Positions 27,391-35,929 of a stretch of DNA of 64,000 bases are shown one piece after another. The translations under genes were made by a program, and so were the position numbers. The DNA lies in the NCBI RefSeq assembly GCF_035918155.1, contig NZ_CP109327.1, forward strand, positions 3,534,001 through 3,598,000, given 5' to 3'. The notes under the pieces were generated by a model. That model made no database searches and was not told the DNA's origin. It saw only the letters and a list, made by a program, of their open reading frames with translations. Source of the stretch: Streptomyces sp. NBC_01591. GTDB lineage: Bacteria > Actinomycetota > Actinomycetes > Streptomycetales > Streptomycetaceae. The stretch's first letter is position 1. The number at the start of each line of letters is the position of its first letter.

Positions 27391-27897
27391 GTGATCCGAG
27401 CACTCAGACTGCGCGCCGGGACGAAAGAGCCGATGGCTCCTGAAGCCGAAGCGCAGGATGTCCTGGCCGAACTCCAGCGATTACGGGCCGGGCTCCCGCT
27501 CCTGTCCGGCGCCCTGGTCGCCGGCACCGACGGTCTCGTCCTGGCCCATGACACCCCGGGGGTGGAGCCCGAGCGTGTCGCCGCGCTGACCGCGGCCGCG
27601 CTCGGCGTCGCGACGCGGATGACGGAGGCGACCGGCCGGGGTGGCTTCGGTGAGCTTCTCGTACGGGGCGATTCCGGCTGCATCGCCTCGTACGCCGCAG
27701 GGCACTCGGCCGTTCTCACCCTGCTCACCGAGGACCGGATCGATGTCGACGCTCTCCATTTCGAGGGCCGCCGGGCGGGTGCCCGTATCGGCGAGCTGAT
27801 CGACGCCGCGCCGCGCCGCACCGCCTGTCCGGCGCCCTCGGCCCCCTCCCCCCGGCAGCAGCCCCCGCAGCCCGGCCCGCTGCCGCACCGCCCCTGA
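27391..27897 (+). CDS. Roadblock/LC7-domain protein
   Basis: The 168-residue protein has a Roadblock/LC7 domain over residues about 20-130 (LSGALVAGTDGLVLAHDTPG, AAALGVATRMTEATGRGGFG, LLTEDRIDVDALHFEGRRAG), with a Pro/Arg-rich tail. In bacteria such proteins regulate small GTPases of the MglA or Cvn type. No GTPase or Cvn partner gene lies nearby, so its partner is unknown. The GTG at 27391 is preferred because gggagg precedes it by 5 bases. It is convergent with the membrane protein at 27922. Confidence 0.85.
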   Translation: MIRALRLRAGTKEPMAPEAEAQDVLAELQRLRAGLPLLSGALVAGTDGLVLAHDTPGVEPERVAALTAAALGVATRMTEATGRGGFGELLVRGDSGCIASYAAGHSAVLTLLTEDRIDVDALHFEGRRAGARIGELIDAAPRRTACPAPSAPSPRQQPPQPGPLPHRP

Positions 27898-27921
27898 ACG
27901 CCAAAGGTCCGGCGGGCGGAT

Positions 27922-28488
27922 TCAGCGCCGGCGCCGCGCCCCGCCGGGCGCGGCGTCCCCCGCCATCGGCCCGGTCGTCCGGTACCCCTTGACCCGCTTG
28001 CCCGCGGGCCGCCCGCGCTGCACCCAGTCGGTCCGCACCCAGTACAGGGCGTCGTCCCGCTGCTCGCGCCGCCCGATCCTGACGGCCTTGATCCAGAGCC
28101 CGGCGCCCGCCCCGGCGAGCACCATCCCGCCGGCCCCGGGCAGCAGGAACGCGCTCGCCACCGCCACCAGGAACGCCCCGAGCAGCCACCACCGGTGCCC
28201 GCGCCGCCAATTGCGTACGGTCACGGCCCGGTCCTGGAGGAAGTCGGACCGCCCGGCACGCGTGGCGCCCCCGGCCAGTTCCGCGTACCTCCGGTTCCGG
28301 ACGAGCGCCACCACGGCCGCGGTGATCAGGAACAGCGCGGCCCCGGACAGCAGGCCGATCCGGCGTCCGGTGAGCCCCGGAACCAGCGTGCCGATCGCCG
28401 CGGCCAGCAGCCCCGGCCACCACAGCGGCGCGGCCCCGGCCCGTACGATCACGGCCACCCTCGCCAACGACTGCGCTCCGCGTCCCAC
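27922..28488 (-). CDS. Integral membrane protein of unknown function
   Basis: The 188-residue protein has two pairs of membrane helices: WWPGLLAAAIGTLVPG with IGLLSGAALFLITAAVVALV near the N terminus, and WWLLGAFLVAVASAFLLPG with GGMVLAGAGAGLWI in the middle. An Arg-rich cytoplasmic C terminus follows. I do not recognise a family. The GTG at 28488 has an agagggg site 8 bases ahead. It is 24 bases from the convergent roadblock gene and 116 bases downstream of the small protein at 28605; co-transcription is possible. Confidence 0.7.
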   Translation of the reverse strand: MGRGAQSLARVAVIVRAGAAPLWWPGLLAAAIGTLVPGLTGRRIGLLSGAALFLITAAVVALVRNRRYAELAGGATRAGRSDFLQDRAVTVRNWRRGHRWWLLGAFLVAVASAFLLPGAGGMVLAGAGAGLWIKAVRIGRREQRDDALYWVRTDWVQRGRPAGKRVKGYRTTGPMAGDAAPGGARRRR

Positions 28489-28604
28489 GTCCGTACCCCT
28501 CTCCGCAGCTCCTCGTGAGCCTTCCGGCCGGAGATTAGTGGTTGTAGATGAGCGGTGCCTGAGAATCGGCGAGCTCGCGGGAGCAGCCCCGTCGCGTGCC
28601 CCCC

Positions 28605-29264
28605 TCAGCGCATGATCCCCACCAGTCCGTCGCCGCCCTCGGCGCAGTGGAACCGGCCGGCACAGCAGCACGCCCAGCCGTCGGACTCCGTGTCGACCAG
28701 GGCCAGTTGCCGCCACCTGTCGCCCACCGGCGCGTTCCCGCCCAGCCGCAGCCCGAGCGCGGGCACGTCCACACCGGCGGCCGGTTCCGGCAGCCGAACC
28801 GCCTCCGGGAGCACCGGGAGGACCTCCTCGGCCGGGTGCCCGAACAGATCGACGCCGTCCCACACCGCGGCAGCCGCGCCCGCCCCCGACGGTGGACGCA
28901 CGCTCAGCACCTCGACACGTGCGAGCCCGTCCGCCGCGTCCGGGCCGCCACCGGCCAGGGTCAGCCGGAGCCTGTCGAACTCGGCCACGGTGTTCCACCC
29001 GGGCTGGAAGAGGTAGCCACCGAGCCAGGCGTCGTGGGCGTGGCGGAGTTCGGGGTAGCCCTCGATCGTCAGGGACCCGCACTGCAGCCCCAGGTGGACT
29101 CCGGGCGCCGCCGCCGTCAGCAGGTCACGGGCCGCATCGGCGCCCGTCCCGAATCGCAGCACCCCGGCCCCGCCCGGCAGCAGGACACCGATTCCCGGCA
29201 GCAGTTCCAGCACCGCATCATCATCCACGGGCCGCGATCGGAACGGCAGGCCCGGGTCCCTCAC
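28605..29264 (-). CDS. Hypothetical protein coupled to the RpiR regulator
   Basis: The 219-residue soluble protein has no signal peptide or membrane helix. Features include LPGIGVLLPGGAGVLRFGTG near residue 22 and a C-terminal CCCAGRFHCAEGGDG with four cysteines close together, which could bind a metal. I do not recognise a domain. Its GTG start overlaps the stop of the RpiR regulator by 4 bases (GTGA), so the two are translated together and the protein is probably part of the same response. Confidence 0.7.
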   Translation of the reverse strand: MRDPGLPFRSRPVDDDAVLELLPGIGVLLPGGAGVLRFGTGADAARDLLTAAAPGVHLGLQCGSLTIEGYPELRHAHDAWLGGYLFQPGWNTVAEFDRLRLTLAGGGPDAADGLARVEVLSVRPPSGAGAAAAVWDGVDLFGHPAEEVLPVLPEAVRLPEPAAGVDVPALGLRLGGNAPVGDRWRQLALVDTESDGWACCCAGRFHCAEGGDGLVGIMR

Positions 29265-30106
29265 TCCACGAACAGCCCCCGCGCCGCCGCCCTCGCGTCG
29301 AACTCCTCCAGCCGCGTCTGTGCGTCCGGCAGGTCGTCGCACATCGCCTCCAGCAGCACCCGCCCCAGCAGCATGGGCGCACAGGCCGTGTCGAAGGCGA
29401 GCCCGGTGCCGACGGCGGCCGGGATCAGCAGGTCGCTGTACTTGGCGACGGGCGCGAACGCGGAGTCCGCCACCGACACCACGGCCAGCCCCTGCTCCTG
29501 CGCGTACGCGAGGGCGTCCACGACCTCCTTCGGGTGCCGGGGCAGCGCGAAGCAGATCAACGCGGAGGCGCCCGCCCGGCGCGCGGCGTCGATCCGGTCG
29601 CACAGCATGCTGCCGCCCTCGTCGAGCACCCGGACATCGGGGTGGACCTTGGCCGCGAAGTACCCGAAGCCCCGCGCCTGCGAGGAGGCGGCCCGCAGCC
29701 CGAGCACCGGCAGCGGCCGCGAGGCCGCCAGCAGCCTGCCTGCCCGCTCGACGGGCCCGGGGTCGGCGAGCAGCTCGGCCAGGTGCCGCAGATTCTCGAT
29801 CTCGCCGAGCACCGCCTGCTGGTACTCGTTGTACGCGTCGTCCCCGCCCCCCGGCACGGGCTCGGCGGGGGCGACCTCCCGCAGGTGCTTGCGGAGCGCC
29901 GGATAGCCGTCGAAGCCGAGCGCCACGGCGAAGCGGGTGACGGACGGCTGGCTGACCCCGGCGAGCTCGGCCAGCTCCACGCTCGACAGGAACGGGACGT
30001 CCCCGGCCCTGCGCACCATCGAGTGCGCGATGCGCCGCTGGGTGGGTGTGAGCCGGCGCCCCTCGAAGAGCTGCTGCAACCGCGCGGCCGGGCTGCTCCC
30101 GCTCAT
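29261..30106 (-). CDS. MurR/RpiR-family regulator with SIS domain
   Basis: The 281-residue protein has an N-terminal RpiR helix-turn-helix (RRIAHSMVRRAGDVPFLSSV, then AGVSQPSVTRFAVALGFDGY). A SIS sugar-phosphate-binding domain follows from about residue 125 (LPVLGLRAASSQARGFGYFA, GASALICFALPRHPKEVVDA, VAVVSVADSAFAPVAKYSDL). Such regulators sense phosphosugars. The ATG at 30106 has a gagggga site. Three 22-bp direct repeats lie 75-140 bases upstream and are candidates for its operator. It is coupled to the hypothetical gene at 28605. Its regulon is unknown. Confidence 0.9.
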   Translation of the reverse strand: MSGSSPAARLQQLFEGRRLTPTQRRIAHSMVRRAGDVPFLSSVELAELAGVSQPSVTRFAVALGFDGYPALRKHLREVAPAEPVPGGGDDAYNEYQQAVLGEIENLRHLAELLADPGPVERAGRLLAASRPLPVLGLRAASSQARGFGYFAAKVHPDVRVLDEGGSMLCDRIDAARRAGASALICFALPRHPKEVVDALAYAQEQGLAVVSVADSAFAPVAKYSDLLIPAAVGTGLAFDTACAPMLLGRVLLEAMCDDLPDAQTRLEEFDARAAARGLFVE

Positions 30107-30180
30107 ACTGTCCCCTCGGTAGATCCGGCGCACCGCGATCCGGCGCCGACAAATCCATTCAGCCAGCAAGGCGTCTGCAT

Positions 30181-30246
30181 GTCCATATGCAGCCGGGGCG
30201 ATGTCCATGTGCGGCCGGGGCAACGTCCATGTGCGGCCGGAGCGCG
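30181..30246. repeat. Three tandem 22-bp repeats upstream of the RpiR gene
   Basis: Units start at 30181, 30203 and 30225, each beginning gtccat(a/g)tgc(a/g)gccgg. Two differ from the consensus at only a few positions. The 22-bp period is near two helical turns, so equal faces of the DNA repeat. The array is 75-140 bases ahead of the regulator start. Confidence 0.8.
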
Positions 30247-30261
30247 GGCGGACCGGCGGCC

Positions 30262-30560
30262 TCAGTCCGTGTCGCCCGGCAGCCCCGCCCGACGGCCCAG
30301 CGCTCCGAGCACCTGGTGAAGAGCCGCGCCGGACGGGCCGTCGAGCCCGGCCAACAGTTCCTCGTCGAGCGCCCGCGCCGCCGCCACGCACCCGCCGAGG
30401 AGTTCACGTCCCCGGTCGGTGAGGCCGAGAACCTGGCGGCGCCGGTCGTCCATCTCGCCTCGGCCTGATGGCTGAGCCGCCACCGCCGGGGGGCGACCAC
30501 GGTCGCGACCGTCTGAAGACCTGGGTCGCCGCGCCGCCCGGCCGATCGGCCGCCGGGCCC
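30262..30560 (-). pseudogene. MarR-family regulator remnant
   Basis: The C-terminal half of a MarR regulator is readable on the minus strand: DDRRRQVLGLTDRGRELLGG, then LDEELLAGLDGPSGAALHQV and a stop at 30262. Immediately upstream the expected recognition-helix sequence (LQTVATVVA) is found, but in another frame, so there is a frameshift near 30465. The N-terminal 50-60 residues are missing. The gene is therefore decayed; no functional regulator is expected. Confidence 0.65.
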
Positions 30561-30616
30561 AAAGAGGGGGGTTAGCCCCACTGCCCGCGGCGCCCGCGAT
30601 TCGTACCGTAAAGGAC

Positions 30617-31036
30617 ATGAAAACCCGTGACTCCGAGCTCAGGAACGAGCTCGATGCCGCCCTGCACGCCCGTAGTGAGCTGGGTTCGGAGTACGAGCCC
30701 GCGCTCGTGGAGTCTTTTCTGGAGAAGGTCGAGCAGCGGCTCGACAGCACGCTCGACCGTCAGGTCCGGCGCCATCTCGCCGAGCAGCGGGTGAGCGTCG
30801 CCAGGGGCGCGCGCCCGTCGCAGCCCCTGGGGAACTTCGGCGAGCGCTACGGCTTCGGGATCATCTCGCTGATCCTGGCCGTCCCGCTGTCGGCGATCGG
30901 TGCCGGGACCGCCCACACCGAGGGCCTGATCGTCGCCTGGCTCGGGATCGTCGCGGTCAACGCCGTGCACGCCGCCCGCAACTGGCCGTGGTTCTCGCAC
31001 CGTTCCGGACGTACGGGCTCCGACTGGGAGGACTGA
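30617..31036 (+). CDS. Small integral membrane protein
   Basis: The 139-residue protein has a charged N-terminal helix (KTRDSELRNELDAALHARSE), a second amphipathic region, and two membrane helices at about 78-115 (GIISLILAVPLSAIGAGTA, then GLIVAWLGIVAVNAVHAARN). Proteins of this shape are widespread in Streptomyces with no assigned role. The start ATG is close to the decayed MarR gene, which faces away and may once have regulated it. A hairpin terminator follows. Confidence 0.75.
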   Translation: MKTRDSELRNELDAALHARSELGSEYEPALVESFLEKVEQRLDSTLDRQVRRHLAEQRVSVARGARPSQPLGNFGERYGFGIISLILAVPLSAIGAGTAHTEGLIVAWLGIVAVNAVHAARNWPWFSHRSGRTGSDWED

Positions 31037-31039
31037 CCG

Positions 31040-31064
31040 CCGGGGGCTACGGAGCCGCCCCCGG
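31040..31064. terminator. Terminator between membrane-protein gene and SDR gene
   Basis: The arms ccgggggc (31040-31047) and gcccccgg (31057-31064) with a 9-base loop lie between convergent genes. Confidence 0.65.
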
Positions 31065-31076
31065 GAACACACGGCG

Positions 31077-31838
31077 CTACGCCTGGCGGGTGGGCTGCAC
31101 GATCAGCTGGCGCAGGTTGATGTGGCGCGCCCGGCTGGTGGTGTAGGCGATCAGGTCGGCGATCTCGTCGCTGGAGAGACCGCCGAGCGCGTCGAACATG
31201 CCGTCGAGCTGTCCGCTCAGCTCGGCGTTGTCGACGTGGCCGGCCAGCTCCGTGTCGGTGAGCCCCGGCTCGATGTTCGTGACGCGGACGTCACGCGGTC
31301 CGAACTCCGTGCGCAGCGACGTCGACAGGTACGTCAGCGCGGCCTTCGTCGCCCCGTACACCGCGTAGTTGGGGAACGCGATGTGCGCGCCGATGGACGA
31401 GATGTTCACCAGGTCCGCGGTGCGGCCCTCGGCGGCCGCCGCCACCAGGTCGGCCGTGAAGGCCCGGATGATCCGCAGGGCGCCCGTCACATTGGTGTCG
31501 ATCATCCGCTGCCACTCGTCGGTCCGGCCCTCGTCCACCGGGTTCGGCAGCATCACACCGGCCGCGTTGACCACCAGGTCCACCTGACCGAAGGTGCTGT
31601 GCACCAGCTCGGCCGCGGCGTCGACGGACGCCTGGTCGGTGACGTCGGTGACGACGGCGAGCGCCTCGCCGCCCTCCGCCTTGATCGTGGCAGCCAGCTC
31701 CTCCAGCCGCTCCGCGCGCCGGGCCAGCAGGGCGACCCTGACTCCCTGGGCGGCGAGCAGCCGGGCGGTCGCGCTGCCCATACCACTGGCGGCTCCGGTG
31801 ATGACGGCGGTGCGGCCTGCGAGGTTCTTGTACGACAT
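31077..31838 (-). CDS. Short-chain dehydrogenase/reductase
   Basis: The 253-residue classical SDR has the cofactor motif TGAASGMG near residue 14, NAAG, the catalytic Ser in NISSIGAH and YxxxK as YGATK. Arg residues after the second strand (ALLARRAERLEE) suggest NADP(H). The substrate is unknown. It is divergent from the XRE regulator at 31989 across a 150-base gap, an arrangement common for XRE/MmyB regulators that control a neighbouring SDR. I chose the ATG at 31838 over an upstream in-frame start because it matches the family N terminus. Confidence 0.93.
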   Translation of the reverse strand: MSYKNLAGRTAVITGAASGMGSATARLLAAQGVRVALLARRAERLEELAATIKAEGGEALAVVTDVTDQASVDAAAELVHSTFGQVDLVVNAAGVMLPNPVDEGRTDEWQRMIDTNVTGALRIIRAFTADLVAAAAEGRTADLVNISSIGAHIAFPNYAVYGATKAALTYLSTSLRTEFGPRDVRVTNIEPGLTDTELAGHVDNAELSGQLDGMFDALGGLSSDEIADLIAYTTSRARHINLRQLIVQPTRQA

Positions 31839-31988
31839 GTCCGTGCTCCTTGTGCGCTTCCGGGACCGGGGCGTTCCCCCTGGCCCGGTTCCACTCTGCG
31901 GGGCCGGCACCGCGCTACCCAGAGGGACGCTGTTCCTGGGTCTGCCAGTACCAGGTTGGGCGCTCGCGCTTCTTCTACGATCGACGCC

Positions 31989-32819
31989 ATGGACGCTGAC
32001 CTCGGTGATTTCCTCCGCTCACGACGAGCCCGCATCCGGCCCGAGGAGGTGGGGCTGCAGGCGTACGGCCGTCGGCGCGTACCCGGACTGCGGCGCGAGG
32101 AGGTCGCACAGCTCGCGGGAGTGAGCGTCGACTACTACATCCGGCTGGAGCAGGGGCGCGGCCCGAGCGTCTCGGACGCCGTGCTCGACGCGATAGCCCG
32201 GGTGCTCCGGCTGGACGAGACGGAGCACACGTACCTGCGTACGGTGGCGCGCTCCAAGTCGCGCGCCTCCGCTCCGGCCGGCGCCCAGCGGGTCCGCCCC
32301 GGCCTGCGCCTGCTGCTGGACACGCTGACCACGGCCCCGGCGTTCGTCCTGGGCCGCCGGATGGACGTGCTGGCCTGGAACGCGCTGGGGGACGCCGTCG
32401 TCGGCTTCTCCCGGATGCCCGTCGCCGAGCGCAACATGCCGCGCCAGGTGTTCCTGGAACCGGCGGCGCGGGAGCTGTACCCGGACTGGGCCGCGGTGGC
32501 GGCGGAGACGGTGGCGTATCTGCGCCTGGACGCGGGCCTGCACCCGGACGACAAGCAACTGGCCACACTGGTCGGCGAGTTGTCCCTGAAGAGCGACGAC
32601 TTCCGCCGGCTGTGGGCGGACCACCAGGTGAAGTCGAAGACCTACGGCGTCAAGCGCATCAACCACGCGGTCGCGGGCGAGCTCGTTCTCCCGTACGAGA
32701 CGCTCGGCGCGGCCGGCGATCCCGATCAGTGCCTGGTGGTCTACACACCGGAGCCCGGCAGCGAGTCCGCCGGACGCGTCGCGCTGCTGGCGAGCCGGTC
32801 GGCCGCGCCGGCCGGCTGA
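31989..32819 (+). CDS. XRE regulator with MmyB-like ligand-binding domain
   Basis: The 276-residue protein has an XRE helix-turn-helix with GLRREEVAQLAGVSVDYYIR and LEQGRGPSVSDAVLDAIAR (residues about 33-75). The MmyB-like C-terminal domain follows (LLDTLTTAPAFVLGRRMDVL, LAWNALGDAVVGF, LYPDWAAVAAETVAYLR, FRRLWADHQV), a PAS-like pocket thought to bind a fatty acid or similar ligand. It likely regulates the divergent SDR gene. The ATG at 31989 gives the normal family length. A branched hairpin terminator follows. Confidence 0.93.
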   Translation: MDADLGDFLRSRRARIRPEEVGLQAYGRRRVPGLRREEVAQLAGVSVDYYIRLEQGRGPSVSDAVLDAIARVLRLDETEHTYLRTVARSKSRASAPAGAQRVRPGLRLLLDTLTTAPAFVLGRRMDVLAWNALGDAVVGFSRMPVAERNMPRQVFLEPAARELYPDWAAVAAETVAYLRLDAGLHPDDKQLATLVGELSLKSDDFRRLWADHQVKSKTYGVKRINHAVAGELVLPYETLGAAGDPDQCLVVYTPEPGSESAGRVALLASRSAAPAG

Positions 32820-32850
32820 GCCGCCGCGCGGGCCGCGCACATGAGTGTGT

Positions 32851-32907
32851 CGCGGGGACCGCCGCACCCCCGGTTGCCCAGGGGGCGGGACGACGGCGGT
32901 CCCCGCG
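32851..32907 (+). terminator. Branched hairpin terminator of the XRE gene
   Basis: Perfect 14-bp arms at 32851-32864 and 32894-32907 enclose a 29-base loop that can itself pair through ccccc and ggggg. Flanking gtgtc and gacac extend the stem. Confidence 0.75.
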
Positions 32908-33094
32908 AGGGACACGGTCCGGGTCAGGGCCGGTCACCGCGTCCTGGCGACGATGGAGGTCCGGGAGCCGCTCCGTAGTCCGTGTCGCCGTATCGGGTGC
33001 CGGCGGGTCTCCCTGCCGACACCCATCAATCTGCCGGACTCGTGTTAAGCCGGTGCTGCGTGAACGTGTCGCGCTCGTACCGTTTTCGCGAAGC

Positions 33095-33133
33095 CCGGGC
33101 CCGCGGGTGCGTACGCCGCACCCGCGGGCCCGG
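33095..33133 (-). terminator. Terminator of cystathionine beta-synthase gene
   Basis: Perfect 16-bp arms at 33095-33110 and 33118-33133 with a 7-base loop, 13 bases past the stop. Confidence 0.8.
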
Positions 33134-33145
33134 CCTCCCGCACCG

Positions 33146-34552
33146 CTACGCCTTGCCGGCCGTCGCGTCCTTGGCGAGGAACGCCAGCAGGTCCTGCCGG
33201 CTGACCACGCCCTTCGGCTTGCCCTCCACCAGCACGATCGCCGCGTCCGCCGTGTTCGTGCCGCCGAGCACCGCCATCAGGTCCTCGACCGGTTCGCCGG
33301 AGCCGACCTGCGGCAGCGGCGGCGACATGTGCTTCTCCAGCGGGTCGGAGAGCAAGGCGCGCTGGGCGAACAGCGCGTTCAGCAGCTCCCGCTCCACCAC
33401 GGAACCGATGACCTCGGCGGCCATCACGTCCGGGTGGCCGGCGCCCGGCTTCACGATCGGCATCTGCGAGACGCCGTACTCGCGCAGGACATCGATCGCC
33501 TCGCCGACGGTCTCCTCCGGGTGCATGTGGACGAGCGTCGGGATCGGGCCGTCCTTGTAGTCGAGTACGTCGGCGACGCGCGCGGACGGGCCGGTGTCCT
33601 CCAGGAAGCCGTAGTCGGCCATCCACTCGTCGTTGAAAATCTTGCTCAGGTAGCCGCGGCCGCTGTCGGGCAGCAGGACGACGACCACGTCGTCCGGGCC
33701 CAGGCGCGCCGCGACCTCCAGGGCGGCGACCACCGCCATGCCGCAGGAGCCGCCGACCAGCAGGCCCTCCTCCTTGGCGAGGCGGCGGGTCATCTGGAAG
33801 GAGTCCTTGTCGGACACGGCGACGATCTCGTCCGTGACCGTGCGGTCGTAGGCGCTCGGCCAGAAGTCCTCGCCGACACCCTCGACGAGGTAGGGCCGCC
33901 CGGAGCCGCCGGAGTAGACCGAGCCCTCCGGGTCCGCGCCGACGATCCTGACCGAACCGCCGCTGGCCTCCTTCAGATAGCGGCCGGTGCCGCTGATCGT
34001 GCCGCCGGTGCCGACGCCCGCGACGAAGTGGGTGATCTTCCCGTCCGTCTGCTCCCACAGCTCGGGACCGGTGGTCTCGTAGTGGGAACGCGGGTTGTTG
34101 GGGTTGGAGTACTGGTCCGGCTTCCAGGCCCCCGGTGTCTCACGGACCAGACGGTCGGAGACGTTGTAGTACGAGTCGGGGTGCTCGGGGTCGACGGCCG
34201 TCGGGCAGACGACGACCTCGGCACCGTAGGCGCGCAGCACATTGATCTTGTCCGTGGACACCTTGTCCGGGCAGACGAAGATGCACTTGTACCCCTTCTG
34301 CTGGGCGACGATCGCCAGGCCGACGCCGGTGTTGCCACTGGTCGGCTCGACGATGGTGCCGCCGGGCTGCAGCTCGCCGCTCTGTTCGGCGGCCTCGATC
34401 ATGCGCAGGGCGATGCGGTCCTTGACCGAACCGCCGGGGTTGAAGTACTCGACCTTGGCCAGGACCGTCGCCTGGATGCCGGCCGTCACACTGCGCAGCC
34501 TCACCAGCGGGGTATTGCCTACGAGACTGATCATCGAATCGTGGATTTGCAC
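33146..34552 (-). CDS. cbs: Cystathionine beta-synthase
   Basis: The 468-residue PLP enzyme condenses homocysteine with serine in transsulfuration. The PLP lysine is in NPGGSVKDRIA near residue 42 and the phosphate-binding loop is GTGGTISGTGRYLKE. PTSGNTGVGLAIVAQQKGYK binds the substrate. Two CBS domains at about 340-465 form the C terminus, which separates it from cysteine synthase. No N-terminal haem domain is present. The GTG at 34552 follows a ggag site. It is divergent from the SGNH hydrolase. Confidence 0.92.
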   Translation of the reverse strand: MQIHDSMISLVGNTPLVRLRSVTAGIQATVLAKVEYFNPGGSVKDRIALRMIEAAEQSGELQPGGTIVEPTSGNTGVGLAIVAQQKGYKCIFVCPDKVSTDKINVLRAYGAEVVVCPTAVDPEHPDSYYNVSDRLVRETPGAWKPDQYSNPNNPRSHYETTGPELWEQTDGKITHFVAGVGTGGTISGTGRYLKEASGGSVRIVGADPEGSVYSGGSGRPYLVEGVGEDFWPSAYDRTVTDEIVAVSDKDSFQMTRRLAKEEGLLVGGSCGMAVVAALEVAARLGPDDVVVVLLPDSGRGYLSKIFNDEWMADYGFLEDTGPSARVADVLDYKDGPIPTLVHMHPEETVGEAIDVLREYGVSQMPIVKPGAGHPDVMAAEVIGSVVERELLNALFAQRALLSDPLEKHMSPPLPQVGSGEPVEDLMAVLGGTNTADAAIVLVEGKPKGVVSRQDLLAFLAKDATAGKA

Positions 34553-34692
34553 CGTGTACTCCGGGGTCTCCGAGATGGTGCGGCAAGGGTATGCGTACGG
34601 GCACGAGATTGGGCGAAGCGATTGAGCGACGGTCACTGCGGGGCAGTTAGCTGTATGTACGGCGGTACGGCAACGAGGAGGTGGACCGGACT

Positions 34693-35775
34693 GTGTCAAG
34701 GGCAAGGGTGGCACGGCGGATCGCGGCGGGCGCGGCCTACGGCGGCGGCAGCATCGGGTTGCTCGGTGCGGCGGCGGTAGGCGTACTGCTGGCGGAGGTC
34801 CAGCTGGCGAAACGGCAGGTGGGCGGCGGGATCGCACCGGTTCCGCCGAGCGCGGACGGGCGGTACGGGGTGGCGTTCACCGGCCCCGCGGAACCGTTGC
34901 AGCTGGGGTTGCTGGGCGACTCGACGGCGGCCGGGCAGGGGGTACACCGGGCCGGGCAGACCCCGGGGGCGCTGCTCGCCTCGGGGCTGGCGGCGGTCTC
35001 CGAGCGGCCGGTGGATCTGCGGAATGTGGCACAGCCGGGCGCCCGGTCGGACGATCTGGAGCGGCAGGTCTCACTGCTGCTCGCCGACACCTCCCGTACG
35101 CCCGACGTCTGCGTGATCATGATCGGTGCGAACGATGTGACGCACCGGATGCCGGCCACCCAGTCGGTGCGCTCCCTCACCACCGCCGTGCGCAGGCTGC
35201 GCACGGCGGGTGCGGAGGTCGTGGTCGGCACCTGCCCGGATCTGGGCACGATCGAGCCGGTCTATCAGCCGCTGCGCTGGCTGGCCCGGCGGGTGAGCCG
35301 GCAGCTGGCCGCGGCCCAGACGATCGGTTCGGTGGAGCAGGGCGGGCGCACGGTGTCGCTGGGCGATCTGCTCGGGCCGGAGTTCGAGGCGAATCCGCGG
35401 GAGCTGTTCGGGCCGGACAACTACCACCCGTCGGCGGAGGGGTACGCCACGGCGGCGATGGCGGTGCTGCCCACGCTCTGTGCGGTGCTGGGCCTGTGGC
35501 CGGAGTCCGACCGTCTGGACGGTGCGCGGCGCGAGGACATGCTGCCGGTGGCCAAGGCGGCCTCCCAGGCGGCCAGGGAGGCCGGTACGGAGGTCACGGG
35601 GGCGCGGGCGCCCTGGGCACTCCTCAAGCACCGCAGGCGGCGGCGTCTGCCCGCGGCCACGGAGCCCCATCCGCACCTGGAGCCGCACGAGGAAACAGGA
35701 GAGACTGGGGAGACGAGGGAGACGGGAGAGACAGGGGAGTCGCACGGGGAGCCGCGCAATCTCCCGGCCAATTGA
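34693..35775 (+). CDS. SGNH/GDSL-family hydrolase
   Basis: The 360-residue esterase or lipase-like protein has block I GLLGDSTAAGQGVHR (catalytic Ser), block III MIGANDVTHRM and block V DNYHPSAEGYATAA (catalytic Asp/His). A hydrophobic N-terminal segment (GGGSIGLLGAAAVGVLLAEV) suggests a membrane anchor or signal. The C terminus is low-complexity with a Glu-Thr-Gly repeat (about 325-350). Start: the GTG at 34693 has an aggagg site 11 bases ahead; the GTG at 34681 lies too close to that site. Substrate is unknown. Confidence 0.88.
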   Translation: MSRARVARRIAAGAAYGGGSIGLLGAAAVGVLLAEVQLAKRQVGGGIAPVPPSADGRYGVAFTGPAEPLQLGLLGDSTAAGQGVHRAGQTPGALLASGLAAVSERPVDLRNVAQPGARSDDLERQVSLLLADTSRTPDVCVIMIGANDVTHRMPATQSVRSLTTAVRRLRTAGAEVVVGTCPDLGTIEPVYQPLRWLARRVSRQLAAAQTIGSVEQGGRTVSLGDLLGPEFEANPRELFGPDNYHPSAEGYATAAMAVLPTLCAVLGLWPESDRLDGARREDMLPVAKAASQAAREAGTEVTGARAPWALLKHRRRRRLPAATEPHPHLEPHEETGETGETRETGETGESHGEPRNLPAN

Positions 35776-35801
35776 TCGACCGGCCTCCCGCCCGGTCGAT
35801 C
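35774..35801 (+). terminator. Terminator of the SGNH hydrolase gene
   Basis: The arms gatcgaccgg (35774-35783) and its complement (35792-35801), 8-base loop, overlap the stop codon. Confidence 0.6.
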
Positions 35802-35929
35802 GACTGAGCGGTCGCTTAGAAAAGAGGTCCGCGTCACACGCGCTCCCCGGTGACCCGGCGTCTACGTACAGGTAACTTCCAACTCAGCACCTGCCAGAAC
35901 CCGCCTTCCAGCCCTCATGGAGCCGCGTG

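Larger units (their letters stand above)
32820..33145. other. Intergenic region holding two facing terminators
   Basis: 326 bases without a gene between convergent genes. It contains the hairpins at 32851-32907 (for the XRE gene) and 33095-33133 (for cystathionine beta-synthase). Nothing else is seen between them. Confidence 0.7.
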
